Assembly: GCF_016805305.1 (NCBI RefSeq)
Contig: NZ_JAERQN010000004.1
Coordinates: 186,001 to 250,000, forward strand
Source of the DNA: Falsiroseomonas ponticola
GTDB taxonomy: Bacteria > Pseudomonadota > Alphaproteobacteria > Acetobacterales > Acetobacteraceae
Length of the DNA: 64,000 bases
Reading direction: 5' to 3'
Numbering within the stretch: the stretch's first letter is position 1; each line of letters begins with the position of its first letter. Made by a program: the position numbers and the translations under genes. The notes under the pieces are model-generated. The model saw only the letters and a list, made by a program, of their open reading frames with translations. It was not told where the DNA came from and ran no database searches. Positions 35,941-44,226 of the stretch are shown one piece after another.

Positions 35941-38784
35941 CTACAGCAGCAGCGTGTCCACGAAGCGCACATCGAGCAGCGGGTCGAAATCGCCCAGCAG
36001 GATGAAGGTATCGGACCCCGCCGCCCCCTGCACCCGCCAGATGTCGCCCGTGGTCCGCACCACGCTGGCGCCGGGGCCATAGCCCACGAAGACGATCTCG
36101 TCCCCCGCCGCCGCGCCATTGCCGGTGAAGTCCATGATGCGGTCGCTCTGCGCATCGCCGCGGCGCAGGATGAACAGGTCATCCCCCGTGCCGCCGAACA
36201 GCCGGTCCAGCCCGCCCCCGCCCTCCAGCGTATCGGCCCCGGCGGCGCCGGTCAGCACATTGGTCGCGCCATTGCCGATGATGAGGTTGTTGCCCGCATG
36301 CCCCGTGCCGTTGATCGAATCGGCACCGGTCAGGCGCAGCACCTCGAAGGCCGTGCCGAGCGTCCAGGTCACGCCCGCCATGACGGTGTCGTTGCCGGAG
36401 GCATCGGTCAGCCGGTCGCCGGCATCGTCCACCCAGTACAGGTCGTTGCCCGGGCCGCCATTCAGGCTGTCCGCCCCCGCCCCGCCATCCAGCGTGTCGT
36501 CGCCGCCGCTGCCATGCAGGGTCTGCGCGCCGGCGGCGCCCGTCATGCGGTTGGCGGCGCCATTGCCGGTGCCGCTGGTGCCGGGGGAGAGCAGTTCCAG
36601 CCCCTCCTGCCACCCGGCCATGGTCCAGCTGACGCTGCTGCGGATCGTGTCCTGCCCGCCGGTGTCCAGCAGCAGGTCGGCCAGGCTGTCCACGCCGTAG
36701 AAATCGTTGCCCGCCCCGCCCGCCAGCGTATCCGCCCCCGCGCCGCCATCCAGCGTATCGCCCAGGTCGCCGCCCGCCAGGTCGTCATCCCCCGCGCCGC
36801 CGGTCAGGGCGAAGCGCTCGATGCCGCCGAAATCCGCGAAATAGGCGCCGGTGCCCAGCACCCCGTCGCCATCCCCGAAGGCCATCAGGAAGACCGCGTC
36901 ATCCTGCCCCGACCAGTCCGCCACCAGCAGGTCGATCCCCGTCCCGCCATCCACCACATGGCTGCCCAGGCCGATGACCAGCACGTCATCCCCCGAACCG
37001 CCCTGCAGCAGCGCCTCCGTCCCCGTGGCCGCCACCAGCGTATCCGCGCCGGCGCCGCCATCCAGCGCCCCGCTGCTGCCCGCGCCGCCCAGCACCAGCC
37101 GGTCCGCGCCGCCCTCGCCGCGCAGCAGCGCATCCGTCGCCACCAGCCCCTCCGCCACGGCCAGCAGCACGTCGTCACCCTCGCCGCCGGACAATTCGTC
37201 CTCCGCGCCGGCCACGCCGCGCAGCGTGTCCGCCCCCGCGCCGCCGCGCAGCAGGTCCGTCCCCTCGCTGCCTACCAGGTCGAAGCGCTCGAATCCCGTG
37301 AAGCGGATGGTGACGGGGTCGCCCACCGCGGTGTCGTCCAGCACCACGGTGATGCTGCCCCCCGCGCCCGCATCGGGCAGCACGGTGATGGCGGCAATCG
37401 CCTCCCCCGGCGCCAGGCGCAGCACGTCGTTGCCCTCTCCGCCATCCGCCAGCCCGCGCTGGGTCGCCAGGCCGAAGGCGGCGAAGGCGCCGGTCCAGGC
37501 CACCACCACCAGGTCGTCGCCCTCGCCCCCCAGCAGCCGGTCCATGGGCGCGCCCAGCAGCGTATCGGCCCCGGCCCCGCCTTCCAGCGTATCGGGCTCC
37601 GTCTCCGCGGCGCCCGGCGCCAGGCGGCCCGCCACCAGCAGGTCATTCCCCCCGGCGCCCAGCAGTCGGTCCATGCCGGTGCCGCCCACCAGCGTATCGG
37701 CGCCCGCCCCGCCATTCAGCAGGTCGGCGCCGCCATTCCCCTCCAGCCGGTCATTGCCCGCAGCCCCCAGCAGCGTGTCGCGGCCGCCATTCCCCTCATC
37801 CTGCGCATCGCCCAGGTCGCCGACCAGCGTGTCGTTGCCCGCGCCGCCATCCAGCCGGTCCGCGCCGAGCATCCCCGCCAGGCTGTCATGCCCCGCGCCG
37901 CCCAGCAGCAGGTCGTTGAAGCCCAGCGTCGTGGCCGTGGCCTCCGCATCGCCGATCAGCGTGTCCGCGCCATCCCCGCCATCCAGCGTGTCGCCGGCGG
38001 TACCGCCCAGCAGCCGGTCGTCCCCGGCCTCCCCCAGCAGGCGGTTATTGGCGCCCAGCGCCTGGATGGTGTCGTTGCCCTCCCCGCCGAAGGCGATGTC
38101 GAGGTCGCTCTCCCCCGCCTCGCCCAGCTCGATCCGGTCATGCCCCGCGCCGCCCCGCAGCGTATCGGCGCCGGGCCCGCCCAGCAGCGTGTCGTCCCCG
38201 CCGCCGCCATCCAGGCTGTCCGCCCCCGCCTGGCCGGCCAGGCTGTCCGCCCCCTCTCCCCCGCCCAGCGAATCGGACCAGGGCGAGCCCGGGGAGGTCT
38301 CGTCCCCCGCGCCGCCGACGAACAGCACCGGCAGGCCGGGGCGGGTGATGTTGAGCGTATAGGCCCCGACCGCCGTCCCCGCCGGCGCGCGCAGGCCGAA
38401 GACCCAGTAGCCCGTGGCCGTGGCCGTGAAGGACAGGAAGGGATCGGCGAGGGAGGCCGAGCCCGCATCCACCACCGCGGCATCCGCCGCCGTCGCCACC
38501 AGCGTGCCATTGGGGTTGAAGAGGGTGAGCGTCAGGTCGAGCGGCGCGGCGACGCCATCCACATCCAGCACCACCGCATCCCCGGCCGAGAGATAGACGG
38601 CGTAGTAGTCCTGGTCGGTCGTGGTGCCGATGCTGGCCTGGATCGTCGCCGTCATCAGCGCGGGGTGCAGGCTGCCGGCGCCATCCGCGGCACGGGCGGT
38701 GAAGGCGGCGCCGGGGATGGTCTGCGCCCCCATCACCCCCGCCACGCCCGTCAGCCCGTTCTCGATCTCCGCGATGATCGCCAT
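35941..38784 (-). CDS. Large RTX calcium-binding repeat protein with PPC-like N-domain
   Basis: 947-residue protein, probably secreted by a type I system. There is no N-terminal Sec signal. Residues of about 40-150 resemble a bacterial pre-peptidase C-terminal (PPC) domain (DQDYYAVYLSAGDAVVLDVDG, then TATGYWVFGLRAP). From about residue 165 to the end run dozens of GGxGxDxLx nonapeptides that form Ca-binding beta-rolls, such as GGAGADTLRGGAGHDRIELG. The C-terminus FILLGDFDPLLDVRFVDTLLL is hydrophobic and repeat-free, as expected for a type I secretion signal. No protease or other catalytic motif is seen, and no ABC/HlyD/TolC genes are in the window. AAGGGG before ATG 38784 supports the start. 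Confidence 0.85.
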   Translation of the reverse strand: MAIIAEIENGLTGVAGVMGAQTIPGAAFTARAADGAGSLHPALMTATIQASIGTTTDQDYYAVYLSAGDAVVLDVDGVAAPLDLTLTLFNPNGTLVATAADAAVVDAGSASLADPFLSFTATATGYWVFGLRAPAGTAVGAYTLNITRPGLPVLFVGGAGDETSPGSPWSDSLGGGEGADSLAGQAGADSLDGGGGDDTLLGGPGADTLRGGAGHDRIELGEAGESDLDIAFGGEGNDTIQALGANNRLLGEAGDDRLLGGTAGDTLDGGDGADTLIGDAEATATTLGFNDLLLGGAGHDSLAGMLGADRLDGGAGNDTLVGDLGDAQDEGNGGRDTLLGAAGNDRLEGNGGADLLNGGAGADTLVGGTGMDRLLGAGGNDLLVAGRLAPGAAETEPDTLEGGAGADTLLGAPMDRLLGGEGDDLVVVAWTGAFAAFGLATQRGLADGGEGNDVLRLAPGEAIAAITVLPDAGAGGSITVVLDDTAVGDPVTIRFTGFERFDLVGSEGTDLLRGGAGADTLRGVAGAEDELSGGEGDDVLLAVAEGLVATDALLRGEGGADRLVLGGAGSSGALDGGAGADTLVAATGTEALLQGGSGDDVLVIGLGSHVVDGGTGIDLLVADWSGQDDAVFLMAFGDGDGVLGTGAYFADFGGIERFALTGGAGDDDLAGGDLGDTLDGGAGADTLAGGAGNDFYGVDSLADLLLDTGGQDTIRSSVSWTMAGWQEGLELLSPGTSGTGNGAANRMTGAAGAQTLHGSGGDDTLDGGAGADSLNGGPGNDLYWVDDAGDRLTDASGNDTVMAGVTWTLGTAFEVLRLTGADSINGTGHAGNNLIIGNGATNVLTGAAGADTLEGGGGLDRLFGGTGDDLFILRRGDAQSDRIMDFTGNGAAAGDEIVFVGYGPGASVVRTTGDIWRVQGAAGSDTFILLGDFDPLLDVRFVDTLLL

Positions 38785-38942
38785 GCCCCGCCCCTTCTGG
38801 CCGTCGACTCGGATGTCGTAACGGTCGCATTGCAGAAGGGCAGCTTCCTAGCGCCGCCGGTCCCGTTCATTGCGATTGCGTCAACGAAAGCCCCGAACGC
38901 GGTCGTTCTGCGGCAGGATTCGTTAAGATTCGGCTAAGACGG

Positions 38943-39815
38943 TTAACGCGCCCTTGCCGCGCGGCCGGGCCAGCGCAGCCGCGCCAGCCAGGGCAGCACC
39001 GCCACCGCCAGCCCGAGCACCAGGGTCAGCTGCGCCGGGCGCAACCCGGCGCCGGGGTCCAGGTTGGCGGCCAGGATGCGCGCAGCCGGCAGGTTGCTGG
39101 ACAGGGCGTACCAGGCGAATTCCACCCCCGCCGCGCCCGCCGCCGCCAGCACCGCCAGCCCCGCCAGCGCCAAGGGGGAGGCCCGCCACCGCCCCGGCAG
39201 CGCCCGCCAGGCCATCAGGAACAGGAAGACGCCAGCCATCAGCACCGCGCCATCCGCACGGGACTTGGCCTGCAGGAACTGATGGAAAATGCCCGCCGCC
39301 GCCAGCGCATAGACGGCGCGGTGCAGCGCCTTCCACCGCCGGCCGAGCCGCGCCTGCCAGCCATCGGTGGAGGTCACGCCCAGCACCACGAGGCCCAGCA
39401 GCACCAGGAAGCCGAGGGTCAGGTAGAAGCGCAGCAGGATCTCGCTGGCGATCTCCGGCAGGTCCCAGGCCATGTGGCCGGCATACATCAGCAGGTGCAG
39501 CACCGCGTAGCCCAGCGCCACCAGCCCCAGCATGCGCCGGAAGGTCAGCGCCTGCGGCCAGTTGGCGACATGGCGCAACGGCGTGACCGCCAGGCTGATC
39601 AGCAGGAAGCGGATCGCCCAGGTGCCCGATTCCTTCGCCGCCGCCTTCCAGGGCTCCGCCCCCATCTGCCCGCTGCCGAGCAGCCAGAGCAGCACCAGCC
39701 CCGGCGCGATGGCGGAAACCAGCACCAGCATCCGGGTCCAGGAAAAGCGCCCGCCCCGTGTCAGCCAGGGCCAGGGGATGGACGGGCGATCAGGGGCGAG
39801 GGTCGTGGCGCTCAT
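38943..39815 (-). CDS. msrQ: MsrQ, heme-binding membrane subunit of methionine-sulfoxide reductase
   Basis: MsrQ (formerly YedZ) is a cytochrome b-type membrane protein that passes electrons to periplasmic MsrP for repair of oxidised methionine. Family features: FLLISLAVTPLRHVANWPQALTFRRMLGLVALGYAVLHLLMY, GVTSTDGWQARLGRRWKALHRAVYALA and FHQFLQAKSRADG, with the heme-ligand His residues in HLLMY, LHRAVY and FHQFL. A C-terminal extension of about 90 hydrophobic residues exceeds the usual length. ATG 39815 (290 residues) has AAGGGG at good spacing; ATG 39869 overlaps the ELM1 stop and gives 308. No msrP gene is adjacent. Confidence 0.86.
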   Translation of the reverse strand: MSATTLAPDRPSIPWPWLTRGGRFSWTRMLVLVSAIAPGLVLLWLLGSGQMGAEPWKAAAKESGTWAIRFLLISLAVTPLRHVANWPQALTFRRMLGLVALGYAVLHLLMYAGHMAWDLPEIASEILLRFYLTLGFLVLLGLVVLGVTSTDGWQARLGRRWKALHRAVYALAAAGIFHQFLQAKSRADGAVLMAGVFLFLMAWRALPGRWRASPLALAGLAVLAAAGAAGVEFAWYALSSNLPAARILAANLDPGAGLRPAQLTLVLGLAVAVLPWLARLRWPGRAARAR

Positions 39816-39861
39816 GCCCGCCCCTTCGCGCCGCGCGGCCCGGGCGTTACGCGGGGCAGCC

Positions 39862-40806
39862 TCACTCATGCGTCAGCAGGCCCCGTTCGCGGATGGCCGC
39901 CACGATGCGCGCCACCTCGTCCCGGGGCTGCCGGGCGAAGGGGGCGGGCGCATCGTCGATCGGCCGGGCCTGCCCGGCGGCTTGGAGGCTGGCATGCAGG
40001 GCCCTGTGGCGCGGCCCCTCGTCACCAAGGGGCGCGATGAAGATCGGCGCGGCGGTCACCAGCGCCTCCGACAACATGGAGACGCTGTCGCCCGACACCA
40101 CCATCACATCCGCCCAGGCCAGGATGCCGAGATAGGGATTTTCCCCGGCACTCCCCCAGCCGTGGAGCCGATGCGGCACGGGGGCGAGGGCTTCCGCCAG
40201 CGCCGCGGTCGCGGCAGCCCCGGTCCGCCGGCTGGCCGTCGCCATCACGCTGCCCGCGAAGCCCGCCACCCGCCGGCCGAGCGCGGCGGCGATGGCGGGA
40301 TCCAGCCCCTCCCCCCGCACCGGCCCGCCCAGCAGCAGGCCGACCCGGGGCGATGGCAGCCCCCCCAGCGCCGCGAAGCGGGTGCGCCCCGCCGCCAGCG
40401 CCGCCGGCGTCACCCGATGCGCGGCGCCCAGGATCTCGATCCGGTTCGGCGCCGGGCCCATCCCGTCATGCGCCCCCACCACCTGCAGGTCGAAGCCCGC
40501 GCTGCCCGGCGCCCGCATGCAATGCACCACCCGCGCGCCGCGCCGCCGGAGCCACAGCGCCACCGGCGCGGATCGCCGCCCGGCGGAGACCACCAGCCGC
40601 GGCCAGGGCGGGCGGAACGCGCCGCGGCTGGCCGGCGCCAGGCCCAGCAGCGTCCCCCAGCCCAGCGGCAGCCGCGCGAGCGGACCCCATTCCAGCGGCA
40701 CCGCCCGGAAGGGCAGGCCCAGCCGCTCCGCGATGCCGATCGCCTGCGCCGCCGTCCCCGCGCGCGGATCGGCCAGCACCCAGACGGGTTCCGCCGCCTC
40801 GCTCAT
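39862..40806 (-). CDS. ELM1/GtrOC1-family protein (mitochondrial fission ELM1-like)
   Basis: 314-residue protein of the ELM1 family, which is widespread in alphaproteobacteria and has a glycosyltransferase-like double Rossmann fold. Blocks: [59 protein letters not shown] and [30 protein letters not shown]. Its biochemical role in bacteria is not established. ATG 40806 is the third of three in-frame starts (40830, 40818, 40806) created by a 12-bp triplicate repeat. It is divergent from pyrE and overlaps the longer msrQ start. Confidence 0.84.
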   Translation of the reverse strand: MSEAAEPVWVLADPRAGTAAQAIGIAERLGLPFRAVPLEWGPLARLPLGWGTLLGLAPASRGAFRPPWPRLVVSAGRRSAPVALWLRRRGARVVHCMRAPGSAGFDLQVVGAHDGMGPAPNRIEILGAAHRVTPAALAAGRTRFAALGGLPSPRVGLLLGGPVRGEGLDPAIAAALGRRVAGFAGSVMATASRRTGAAATAALAEALAPVPHRLHGWGSAGENPYLGILAWADVMVVSGDSVSMLSEALVTAAPIFIAPLGDEGPRHRALHASLQAAGQARPIDDAPAPFARQPRDEVARIVAAIRERGLLTHE

Positions 40807-40837
40807 GGACGCCCTCATGGACGCCCTCATGGACGCG
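40802..40837. repeat. Three tandem 12-bp repeats carrying start codons
   Basis: CTCATGGACGCC occurs at 40802, 40814 and, with one change in the last base, at 40826. On the minus strand each copy supplies an in-frame ATG for the ELM1-family gene (MRAS repeated twice before MSEA). Copy-number change here would keep the frame. Confidence 0.7.
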
Positions 40838-40901
40838 ATGCACGGGCAGGGTTACGAACAGGCCTCACACCGCCCGCCCGACACCCGAGGATTTCGTCAC
40901 G

Positions 40902-41615
40902 ATGGCCATCCCCCACGCCTCCGACTGGGACCGCGACGCCGCGCTGACCACCGCGCGCATCCTGCTGGAAATCAAGGCGGTGAACTTCCGGCCGGAGGAG
41001 CCCTACACCTTCACCAGCGGCTGGAAGAGCCCCGTCTACATCGATTGCCGCAAGATCATCTCCTTCCCCCGCGCCCGCAACCGCATCTGCGACCTGGCGG
41101 TGGAGAAGATCGGCCGCCACATCGGCTACGAGACCATCGAATCGGTGGTGGGCGGAGAGACCGCCGGCATCCCCTTCGGCGCCTGGATCGCCGACCGGAT
41201 GATGGCGCCCATGGCCTATGTCCGGAAGAAGCCCAAGGGCTTCGGCCGCAACGCCCAGATCGAGGGCGAGGTCCCCGTCGGCCAGAAGACCCTGCTGGTC
41301 GAGGATCTGACCACCGACGGCGCCAGCAAGATCAAGTTCGCCCAGGCGCTGCGCGACGCGGGCGCCATCTGCGACCACACCTTCGTCGTCTTCTACTACG
41401 GCGTCTTCCCCGGCAGCTTCGAGCAGATGAAGTCCATGGGCCTCAACCTGCACCACCTCTGCACCTGGTGGGACGTGCTGGAAGTATGCCGGGAACGCCC
41501 CTATTTCAGCGAAGGCGCGCTGAAGGAAGTGCGCAAGTTCCTGGAGGACCCCGTGGGCTGGTCCAGGGCCCATGGCGGCATCGGCAGCCTGGCGGAGGCC
41601 AAGCCGAAGGAGTGA
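40902..41615 (+). CDS. pyrE: Orotate phosphoribosyltransferase
   Basis: PyrE converts orotate and PRPP to OMP in pyrimidine synthesis. The 237-residue product has [20 protein letters not shown] at the N-terminal substrate side, [19 protein letters not shown] and the PRPP-binding motif [17 protein letters not shown]. The last 50 or so residues are a helical extension seen in alphaproteobacterial PyrE. ATG 40902 begins the homologous part; the frame is open upstream through non-homologous DNA. It is followed 20 bases later by a toxin-antitoxin pair. Confidence 0.95.
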   Translation: MAIPHASDWDRDAALTTARILLEIKAVNFRPEEPYTFTSGWKSPVYIDCRKIISFPRARNRICDLAVEKIGRHIGYETIESVVGGETAGIPFGAWIADRMMAPMAYVRKKPKGFGRNAQIEGEVPVGQKTLLVEDLTTDGASKIKFAQALRDAGAICDHTFVVFYYGVFPGSFEQMKSMGLNLHHLCTWWDVLEVCRERPYFSEGALKEVRKFLEDPVGWSRAHGGIGSLAEAKPKE

Positions 41616-41635
41616 GTTCGCGCACAGGGGGTCGG

Positions 41636-41896
41636 ATGGTCCGCATCAGCGTCGAATTGCCGGATGAGGTGGCGGAGGCGCTGTCGCGCCTGGCGCATGG
41701 GCGGCAATCGACCCCCGCGGCCCTGCTGTCCCGATGGGCGGAGGAGGCCACCGCGTTCCAGGCAGAACTCGACAGCCGCCTCGAGGAGGGTCTTGCCGAC
41801 CTCGCCGCCGGCCGCACCGCGTCGCATGAGGAGGTGATGGCTGACCTCGAGAGCTGGGCGGAAGACCTCGAAGCCCGGCACCGGCGTACACGGTGA
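41636..41896 (+). CDS. ParD/RHH-type antitoxin
   Basis: 86-residue acidic protein with a ribbon-helix-helix start (MVRISVELPDEVAEALSRLAHGRQSTPAALLSRWAEEA) that would bind DNA as a dimer and autoregulate the pair. The C-terminal part (GLADLAAGRTASHEEVMADLESWAEDLE) fits the toxin-neutralising tail of ParD/StbD-type antitoxins. It ends in a GTGA overlap with the toxin gene and begins 20 bases after pyrE. Confidence 0.82.
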   Translation: MVRISVELPDEVAEALSRLAHGRQSTPAALLSRWAEEATAFQAELDSRLEEGLADLAAGRTASHEEVMADLESWAEDLEARHRRTR

Positions 41897-42180
41897 GGCT
41901 GCGCTGGTCCCGCCTCGCCCGGCGCGACCTTGCCGACATCAAGCGCTTCATCGAGGACGACAACCCGCAAGCCGCGTCGGCGCAGGTGGCGCGCATCCGT
42001 CGCAGCGCCGCGCGGTTCGAGGAATTCCCGGAGTCCGGCCCGCTCATCACGACGTCGGGCCTGCGCGCCACGGGCGTGCCCGGCACCGCATACCGCATCG
42101 TCTACCGCATCGAGGCCGACCTCATCCTCATCGTCGCCGTCTGGCATGGAGCCCGTGCATGGCCCTTCGACCCGCGCTGA
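41893..42180 (+). CDS. ParE/RelE-superfamily toxin
   Basis: 95-residue basic protein of the ParE/RelE fold: LRWSRLARRDLADIKRFIEDDNPQAASAQVARIRRSAARFEEFPESGPL, then GTAYRIVYRIEADLILIVAVWHGAR. The form resembles ParE toxins, which act on gyrase, more than ribosome-dependent RelE; the target is not shown by sequence alone. GTG 41893 overlaps the antitoxin stop by four bases. Its last 22 bases overlap the start of the peptide-binding protein gene. Confidence 0.85.
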   Translation: MRLRWSRLARRDLADIKRFIEDDNPQAASAQVARIRRSAARFEEFPESGPLITTSGLRATGVPGTAYRIVYRIEADLILIVAVWHGARAWPFDPR

Positions 42181-43826
42181 CCCTCCTCGCCGCGCTCGCC
42201 GCCGCGCCCGTCCTCGCGCAACCCGCGCGGGACAGCCTCACCATCGGCATCACGCAATACCCCGCCACCTTCCACCCGAACATCGAGGCGATGGCGGCCA
42301 AATCCTATATCGGCGGCTTCACCCGCCGGCCGCTCACGGCGCGCGACCCCGACTGGGCGCTCGCCTGCCTCGGCTGCGAGACGGTGCCCACGCTGGAGAA
42401 CGGCCTCGCCATCCGCGAACAGACGCCCGATGGCCGCCCCGGCATCCGCGTCACCTGGCGGCTGCGGGAGGGCTGGCGCTGGGCCGATGGCCAGCCCGTC
42501 ACGGCGGAGGACCTGCTCTTCGCCTGGCAGGCCGGGCGCGACTTCTCCACGGGCTTCGGCGGCGCCGAATTCTACCGCCAGGCCTATGAGGCGATCGTCA
42601 CCGACCCGCGCAGCATCACGCTCCGCTTCGACCGCGTGACCTTCGACTTCGCCAGCGCCGGCGATTTCGTGCCGCTGCCCGCGCATCTCGAGCGCCCCAT
42701 CTGGCAGGCCGACCCGCGCGCCTACCGCACCCGCACGCTCTACGAGACGCAGACGACGAACCCCGGCCTCTGGAACGGCCCCTACCGCGTCACCGCCGTC
42801 ACCCCCGGCAGCGGCGTGACGCTGGAACGCAACCCGCACTGGGCCGGCCAGGCCCCCGCCTTCCGCCGCATCGCCATCCGCACGGTGGAGAACACCGCGG
42901 CGCTGGAAGCCCAGCTGCTGGCCGGCCAGATCGACATGGTGGCCGGCGAACTCGGCCTGCCGCTCGACCAGGTTTCCGCCCTCGAACGCCGGATGCCGAC
43001 ACGCTTCCGCTACGCCTACAAGCCCGGCCTGATCTACGAGCATCTCGACCTGCTGCTGGACCTGCCGCAGCTCAGCGACGTGCGCGTGCGCCAGGCCCTC
43101 ATCATGGCGACCGACCGCGCGCAGATCACGGCCCGGCTGTTCGAGGGCCGGCAATCCGTCGCCCACACCAGCGTCAACCCGCTGGACGGCATGCATGACG
43201 ACAATGTCCGGCAATGGCCCTTCGACCTGGCCCGCGCCCGCGCCCTGCTGGACGAGGCCGGCTGGCGCCTCCCCTCGCCCCCCGGCGACGGCATCCGCCG
43301 GAACGCCGCCGGCGAACGCCTCTCCTTCGACCTGATGACCACCGCCGGCAACCGGTCCCGCGAACAGGTGCAGCAGGTGCTGCAGGGCATGTGGCGCCAG
43401 GCCGGCATCGAGGCGCGCATCCGCAACGAGCCGCCGCGCGTCTTCTTCAGCGAGACCCTGCCCCGCCGCCGCTATGGCGGCGCCGCCATGTTCGCCTGGA
43501 TCAGCAGCCCGGAGAACGTCCCCCGCACCAGCCTGCATTCGGAGGAGATCCCGACCGCGGAGCGCAACTGGTCCGGCCAGAACACGACGGGCTTCCGCAA
43601 CGCGGAGATGGACGCGCTGCTGGAGGCGATCCCCGTCGAGCTGGACCGCGACCGCCGCCGCGCCCTCTGGCACCGCCTCCAGGCGATCTATGCCGAGCAG
43701 CTGCCCGCCATCCCCCTCTGGTTCCGGTCCGACGCGCATGTCTGGCCCCTCTGGCTCGACGGAATCCGCCCCACCGGCCACCTGAACGCCTCCTCGAACT
43801 GGGTCGAGGAATGGCGGATCCGGTGA
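42159..43826 (+). CDS. Family 5 (peptide-type) ABC substrate-binding protein
   Basis: 555-residue periplasmic protein with a signal peptide (MALRPALTLLAALAAAPVLAQ). Family 5 blocks: LTIGITQYPATFHPNIEAMAAKSYI, VTWRLREGWRWADGQPVTAEDLLFAW, VRQALIMATDRAQITARLFEG, and the ending LPAIPLWFRSDAHVWPLWLDG. It is likely the receptor for the two DppB/DppC-type permeases encoded downstream. ATG 42159 lies inside the end of the toxin gene and begins the signal peptide. Confidence 0.88.
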   Translation: MALRPALTLLAALAAAPVLAQPARDSLTIGITQYPATFHPNIEAMAAKSYIGGFTRRPLTARDPDWALACLGCETVPTLENGLAIREQTPDGRPGIRVTWRLREGWRWADGQPVTAEDLLFAWQAGRDFSTGFGGAEFYRQAYEAIVTDPRSITLRFDRVTFDFASAGDFVPLPAHLERPIWQADPRAYRTRTLYETQTTNPGLWNGPYRVTAVTPGSGVTLERNPHWAGQAPAFRRIAIRTVENTAALEAQLLAGQIDMVAGELGLPLDQVSALERRMPTRFRYAYKPGLIYEHLDLLLDLPQLSDVRVRQALIMATDRAQITARLFEGRQSVAHTSVNPLDGMHDDNVRQWPFDLARARALLDEAGWRLPSPPGDGIRRNAAGERLSFDLMTTAGNRSREQVQQVLQGMWRQAGIEARIRNEPPRVFFSETLPRRRYGGAAMFAWISSPENVPRTSLHSEEIPTAERNWSGQNTTGFRNAEMDALLEAIPVELDRDRRRALWHRLQAIYAEQLPAIPLWFRSDAHVWPLWLDGIRPTGHLNASSNWVEEWRIR

Positions 43827-43860
43827 TGGCTGCACCAGCAAATCCACGCCCCCACCCCTG

Positions 43861-44226
43861 ATGTTCGACCACCTCTCCCTCCCCGTCACCGACATCCCCC
43901 GCGCGCGCCGCTTCTACGACGCCGTGCTCGCCCCCCTCGGCATCCCGCGCGTCTGGGCGGAGGATCGCGCCCTCGGCTACGGCCCGCGCGACACGGGCGC
44001 CGCCTACCTCACGCTCCGCCTCTCCCCGGCCGCCTCTCCCCCCGCCGCCCACACCGCCTTCCGCGCCCCCTCGCGCCAGGCCGTCCATGCCTTCCACCAG
44101 GCCGGCCTCGCGCAGGGCGGCACCTGTGATGGCCCGCCCGGCCCCCGCCCGCACTACGGCCCCGGCTACTACGCCGCCTTCCTGCTCGACCCCGACGGCA
44201 ACCGGATCGAGGCGGTGCACCGGTGA
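43861..44226 (+). CDS. VOC/glyoxalase-family protein
   Basis: 121-residue vicinal-oxygen-chelate protein. It begins MFDHLSLPVTDIPRARRFYDAVLAPLGI and ends YYAAFLLDPDGNRIEAVHR, keeping the His near the N-terminus and the Glu near the C-terminus that hold the metal in this fold. Substrate unknown. It lies inside the peptide-type ABC cluster, 34 bases after the binding-protein stop, and overlaps the permease start by four bases, so it is probably made together with the transporter. Confidence 0.84.
   Translation: MFDHLSLPVTDIPRARRFYDAVLAPLGIPRVWAEDRALGYGPRDTGAAYLTLRLSPAASPPAAHTAFRAPSRQAVHAFHQAGLAQGGTCDGPPGPRPHYGPGYYAAFLLDPDGNRIEAVHR

Noticed and set aside
37000-38300. Periodic repeats in the DNA that could look like a CRISPR or satellite array
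   Set aside because: They are the coding repeats of the RTX nonapeptides; no uniform repeat-spacer structure is present.
34579-38937. A 1452-codon open frame on the plus strand, opposite the RTX and tartrate-dehydrogenase genes
   Set aside because: It is antisense to two well-supported genes and only arises because GC-rich codon use leaves few stops on the opposite strand. Its translation is His/Arg/Pro-rich without any domain.
38905-38945. Direct repeats GATTCGTTAA / GATTCGGCTAA / GACGGTTAA near the msrQ stop
   Set aside because: They are short and imperfect, and no hairpin or promoter geometry goes with them; too weak to call a feature.
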